Of a stretch of 64,000 nucleotides of DNA, positions 60,895 through 64,000 are shown piece by piece (position 1 is the stretch's first letter; each line of letters starts with the position of its first letter). Made by a program: the position numbers and the translations under genes. This stretch comes from Irpex lacteus (Eukaryota; Basidiomycota; Agaricomycetes; Polyporales; Irpicaceae), in contig MQVO02000013.1 of assembly GCA_001986395.2 (NCBI GenBank), forward strand, positions 930,001 through 994,000, read 5' to 3'. The notes beneath the pieces were generated by a model that did not search any database, was not told where the DNA came from, and was given only the letters and a program-made list of their open reading frames with translations.

Positions 60895-61968
60895 CTCCTT
60901 AGCTTTTTTGAGTTCGTCAAGCTCCTTCTTCAGCGCGTCGATCGTGTCTCTCATATTGGCGATGATTTCTTCTGAGTCTGCCGAGGACGATGCAGCGGTG
61001 GCGGTTGTGTTGGCTGCTACTCGAGGACGACGACGACGTGGAGGTTCGGGGCATTCCCGGGCCATGTGAGGTGGGTTTGTCACCTTGTCACAGTTGTAAC
61101 ATTTCGTGTCGGCACGATACTGCCGAGTCTGCGAAGCATCTACTTCCATTGGGACTGGGCCCGAGTTGGTGGGTCGCGGTGCAGGCTGGAAGACTGGAGC
61201 TCGTTGTGTCGTAGTGGTTCTAGACGTAGAGGGCGTGGAGGGGGACTTCTTGTCCGCTGCCTCGCGTTCTCGTACTCTCTGGTTGGCTGCATAGGCCTTG
61301 AGGGCTCGTTCCTGCCACTCGTCGTACGTGGTAGGAGGTGTTTCTGCTGTGGCCAAACGAGTATACAACCAATTTGGGAGTCCAGAGGTGAACCTGATCT
61401 CCTTGTCTTTTCCTGACAACCCAGAGATTCGGTTGACCAGGGTACGAAACTCAGTGACATACGCGGCGACGTCCCGAGCATTTCTTTCTTTGGGCTCGAG
61501 GTTGCAGAGCTTGGTGAGCTCGATGATTGCGGAGTCTTCCGGGGTAGCATCACCAAAGAACTTTCGAAGTTGTTCTTTGAACTGGTCCCAGGTGGAGACG
61601 TCGTTAGGCAGAGCCCCTCCTTGGGCAGCCATGAAATCTGTGATGCCAATAGCCCAGTGAGCTGCTGATCCTTCTAGAAGACCCAGAGCAGTGAGGATTT
61701 TCTTGCGGTCTTCGATGACATTGGCTGTGACCCAATACGCATCACATTGTGAGATGAATCGATCTAGGTCTCGACCACGTTCTCCTTTGTACTTCCCAGG
61801 CTTTACCGAGTCAGCTGTGGTGTTGACATTGATTTGGGGTGGGGGAACGTTCTGCATAGCAGCCTGGACTGCGGCAACTATGGCGGCGATCAGAGTTGGA
61901 TCTGGTGCAGCTACTGGCGCCTGCGCGGGCGCTGGTGGGACTTGTTGGGGTTGGCCTTGACCTTCCAT
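60886..61968 (-). CDS. gag: Gag protein (capsid/nucleocapsid)
   Basis: 360 residues starting [21 protein letters not shown] retrotransposon capsid region follows ([34 protein letters not shown], then [20 protein letters not shown]). A Pro/Thr-rich linker leads to a zinc knuckle at about 290-306. Its spacing is CX2CX7HX4C rather than the usual CX2CX4HX4C. The C-terminus is a short coiled coil ([20 protein letters not shown]). The TGA at 60886-60888 overlaps the Pol frame at a run of five T. Confidence 0.9.
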   Translation of the reverse strand: MEGQGQPQQVPPAPAQAPVAAPDPTLIAAIVAAVQAAMQNVPPPQINVNTTADSVKPGKYKGERGRDLDRFISQCDAYWVTANVIEDRKKILTALGLLEGSAAHWAIGITDFMAAQGGALPNDVSTWDQFKEQLRKFFGDATPEDSAIIELTKLCNLEPKERNARDVAAYVTEFRTLVNRISGLSGKDKEIRFTSGLPNWLYTRLATAETPPTTYDEWQERALKAYAANQRVREREAADKKSPSTPSTSRTTTTQRAPVFQPAPRPTNSGPVPMEVDASQTRQYRADTKCYNCDKVTNPPHMARECPEPPRRRRPRVAANTTATAASSSADSEEIIANMRDTIDALKKELDELKKAKEDF

Positions 61969-62822
61969 TGTGGGCGTAGTCGGAGAAGGTAGGGATTGTG
62001 GGGTAGGACTGACGTTGATCGGTGAAGGAATAGGCGTGGATGCGCGCGAGTACTGCGGCGACGGTGGGAGTGCTGTGTTGATGGCAGTTTGAATGTCTCT
62101 AGGGTGCTGATCTGGTATACACCGTTCGAAGCCCGAGTATCGTTTAACTAGTTGTAGGTCGGTTGGTGGCTGGTGATACCGGTTAGGGCAAGGTTGTTCT
62201 GCGCAGTCGAAGAGTTGGTTTGTCTCCCTATTATCCCAACAGTCTACTCTCTCGTCTTCGTCGTAGACGTGCGGGTGCTCGTAACACGGAAGATGGGAAA
62301 TGGTGGCGAGTTTTCCAATGTGCGACTTTCTACTACCACGTGCGTCACACTACTACGGACAGGAGTTACTGATTCTGTTTTACCCACGGCTGTTTACCAG
62401 CTTCCTGGTTGCCGTTTGGTTCAAGAAGACACGAGCTTCGAGAACGCCTCCCTTGCGTGCTTTCGTTCCCTTAACACCTGGTTTCCCCCGCGTACGCGGA
62501 TCTGTGCTTAAGTTCGTAACCGGCAGTTTTGCTCCCGTGGTGAGGAGATACCGCGCTACGTCAAACAGATGTTACTCTGCTTGAAACTCGGGAGTATATC
62601 TCCGAACGAGCTTAACTCTTACAATGGCAGGTGTCGGGTGACTAGGCAACACAACAGAGGGGGTTGGTGAGTATGGAAGTTCTAAAGCTTGGTCCCTCTC
62701 AAGGGTGGTTACCAAGCCTACGTAGTACTGCAATGACCGTTTGCGCACGTCGGTCTACTCAGGAATGTGAAAGTGAAAGTGGTACGAGTCTTGTCTGGGC
62801 GAGTAAAGGAGTTTCGACCTAA
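61969..62822 (-). other. Retrotransposon 5' leader
   Basis: About 850 nt between the sense 5' LTR and the gag ATG, without a convincing ORF. It would contain packaging signals, and holds the primer site next to the LTR. Confidence 0.6.
62810..62820 (-). other. Primer-binding site, complementary to the element's own LTR
   Basis: Two bases after the sense 5' LTR the sequence is AGGTCGAAACT. Its exact complement, AGTTTCGACCT, occurs in the LTR itself (63038-63048), about 30 bp after a TATA box. This is the arrangement of self-primed Tf1/sushi-type elements rather than of tRNA priming. Confidence 0.75.
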
Positions 62823-63360
62823 TGTCACGACTATGACTAGGCTAGAGCTCGCTCGATGTCGAGAGTAACGAAGTCGCGTAACAGAAGAATCTAACAACTA
62901 AACAAGGCCCTCGCAGAGACAAGTGTGGGGGTGTGTGAGCACCGACGTCAAGGGACTAGTGATAGAGTTATGACTAGAGACCAAGTTAGTATTATACTAT
63001 CGACAATACAAAGTGGAACTCATACCTAGAGACCAAGAGGTCGAAACTGAGGTCTCCAGGCAGAGCCCAGTGGGGCTTATATATGTATCTACGAGGACCC
63101 CTGGTACCGGGTCTGTACTCCTAACACCACTATGAGTAAGCAATGATGCAATGATGACGCGATATGATGCAATGTTCTACCAGGTTCTAGCGCCTTCTAT
63201 GGATCATGTGAACGTGGGATGGAACTATACAGTATTACATAACCATGTCCCAGGGTCACGTGACTGGTCTTTCAGAACAGGTACAGAAATGACGTAGGAA
63301 TTGAGAGAAAAATCGGAAAAATAGTCAAAATAAAAGGAAAAAATTGTCCAAGTCGTGACA
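62823..63360 (-). repeat. LTR (5' LTR in the element's sense), 538 bp
   Basis: Near-identical to the other LTR. In the sense direction it begins at 63360. A TATATA box lies at 63078-63085 and the predicted RNA start (AGTTTCGACCT) at 63048, giving U3 of about 312 bp and R plus U5 of about 226 bp. Confidence 0.95.
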
Positions 63361-63365
63361 TGCCT
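63361..63365. repeat. Target-site duplication, right
   Basis: TGCCT, identical to the bases before the left LTR. Confidence 0.9.
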
Positions 63366-64000
63366 ATTCTTTCCCCTCTGTCCTTTTCTTTCTGTCCTGG
63401 GTTTTTTATTTCGAGCCATTTTATTCATTCGCCTCTGCCTTTGCACTGTGTCTCCTTCCCCCTCCACATGTTTGCTTTCATGTATTCATTCCGCTACAAT
63501 TTATATATATATCTGCGTAATATTCTCAGTGTGTTACATGCACCATTATTCCTATGTATGTCTCTGTGTTCCTTTCTTGCTCCTTGCTTCAGTTACTTGT
63601 TGAGTTCTCATAGGCCGTCACTTACTAATCCTATCATATTAACTCCTCCTACTTCACCTCCTGGTACTAGAGTTTCTGCTCCTTTGCAAGTCCAAGCTAC
63701 AAATGCACGTGCTCTGGTGCAACATCAACAACAAGACTGTGAATGTGTCACACAAGAAAATGCTCATGTATCTATACCAGGTTTATTATGTTGCTTCTTA
63801 CTGCTTCACTTGCAACTCATTTTGTGTGCACAGTGATTAATCCATTACCAGCTCCTCTTGACACTCTTGATGCTTGCTTTATTTCTCAATGTGAGTGTCG
63901 AGATCGCAAGCGTGAACAGTGTGCTGGCTTGTTTCTGTTTCTTATTTCTACTTCACTCCCTCTAACCATTGTGTTTACAATGAACACAGTGGCTCCCGTT
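63366..64000. other. Pyrimidine-biased tract, continuation beyond the element
   Basis: Same C/T-rich texture as 54900-56347. A plus-strand ORF covers part of it (to about 63836), with no recognisable domain. It runs off the window edge. Confidence 0.45.

Larger units (their letters stand above)
56353..63360 (-). mobile_element. Complete Ty3/gypsy chromovirus LTR retrotransposon (7,008 bp)
   Basis: Two near-identical LTRs bound gag and pol on the minus strand, and a 5-bp duplication flanks the element. Each LTR begins TGTCACGACT and ends AGTCGTGACA, a 10-bp terminal inversion. In the sense direction the order is LTR, self-complementary primer site, long leader (61969-62822), gag, protease, reverse transcriptase, RNase H, integrase, chromodomain, polypurine tract, LTR. 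PR-RT-RH-IN order plus the chromodomain defines the chromovirus lineage. The coding frames are open apart from the gag-pol junction, so the element may be active. Confidence 0.95.

Noticed and set aside
56931..61960. Plus-strand ORFs inside the retrotransposon
   Set aside because: They are antisense shadows of gag and pol with no independent motifs.

Overview
The window is nuclear DNA of a filamentous basidiomycete, most likely an Agaricomycete (mushroom). Genes are split by many introns of about 50-70 nt with GT/AG ends. The encoded set is eukaryotic: F1-ATPase alpha, tropomyosin, TIM44, cytochrome c haem lyase, RPF1, a p24 cargo receptor and a mitochondrial enoyl reductase. Lineage markers are a small secreted glycopeptide-like protein, a probable DUF6697 protein and a Ty3/gypsy chromovirus. 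Both strands are used and there are no operons. Four gene pairs diverge from gaps of 200-360 bp.

Layout. 1-16.6 kb is conserved housekeeping: the 3' part of ATP1, a DUF2408 gene containing an unusual 1.2 kb intron, tropomyosin, a small secreted protein, a block of degenerate repeats (about 8.2-9.2 kb), MsrB, cytochrome c haem lyase, TIM44 and an ABC-F ATPase. 17.5-36.4 kb is an accessory metabolic block. It holds a secreted M20 carboxypeptidase, a carboxylesterase pseudogene, three carboxylesterase genes in tandem (the third seems to have lost its original start codon), an AMP-forming acyl-CoA synthetase, and a tandem copy of that synthetase broken by a stop codon and a frameshifting deletion. 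37-51.6 kb returns to conserved genes: a GPAT, a LIG4-like DNA ligase divergent from ETR1, a coiled-coil DUF6697-like gene with a decayed partial duplicate, and a p24 gene divergent from RPF1. 51.6-64 kb is gene-poor. It contains AT-rich repeats with tRNA-like heads and a perfect 25-bp hairpin, then a pyrimidine-biased tract interrupted by a complete 7.0 kb LTR retrotransposon.

How parts may work together. The secreted esterases could release carboxylic acids outside the cell and the adjacent acyl-CoA synthetase could activate them. This is inferred from neighbourhood only. Both families show local duplication with decay of one copy.

The best candidates for something new are in the retrotransposon and the esterases. 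In the retrotransposon, the region next to the 5' LTR is complementary over 11 nt to a site in the LTR about 30 bp downstream of a TATA box, as expected for Tf1/sushi-type self-primed reverse transcription. Its Pol frame also lacks any usable ATG, implying a -1 frameshift. The esterase genes share an 8-nt microexon, which in one copy is followed by a GC splice donor.
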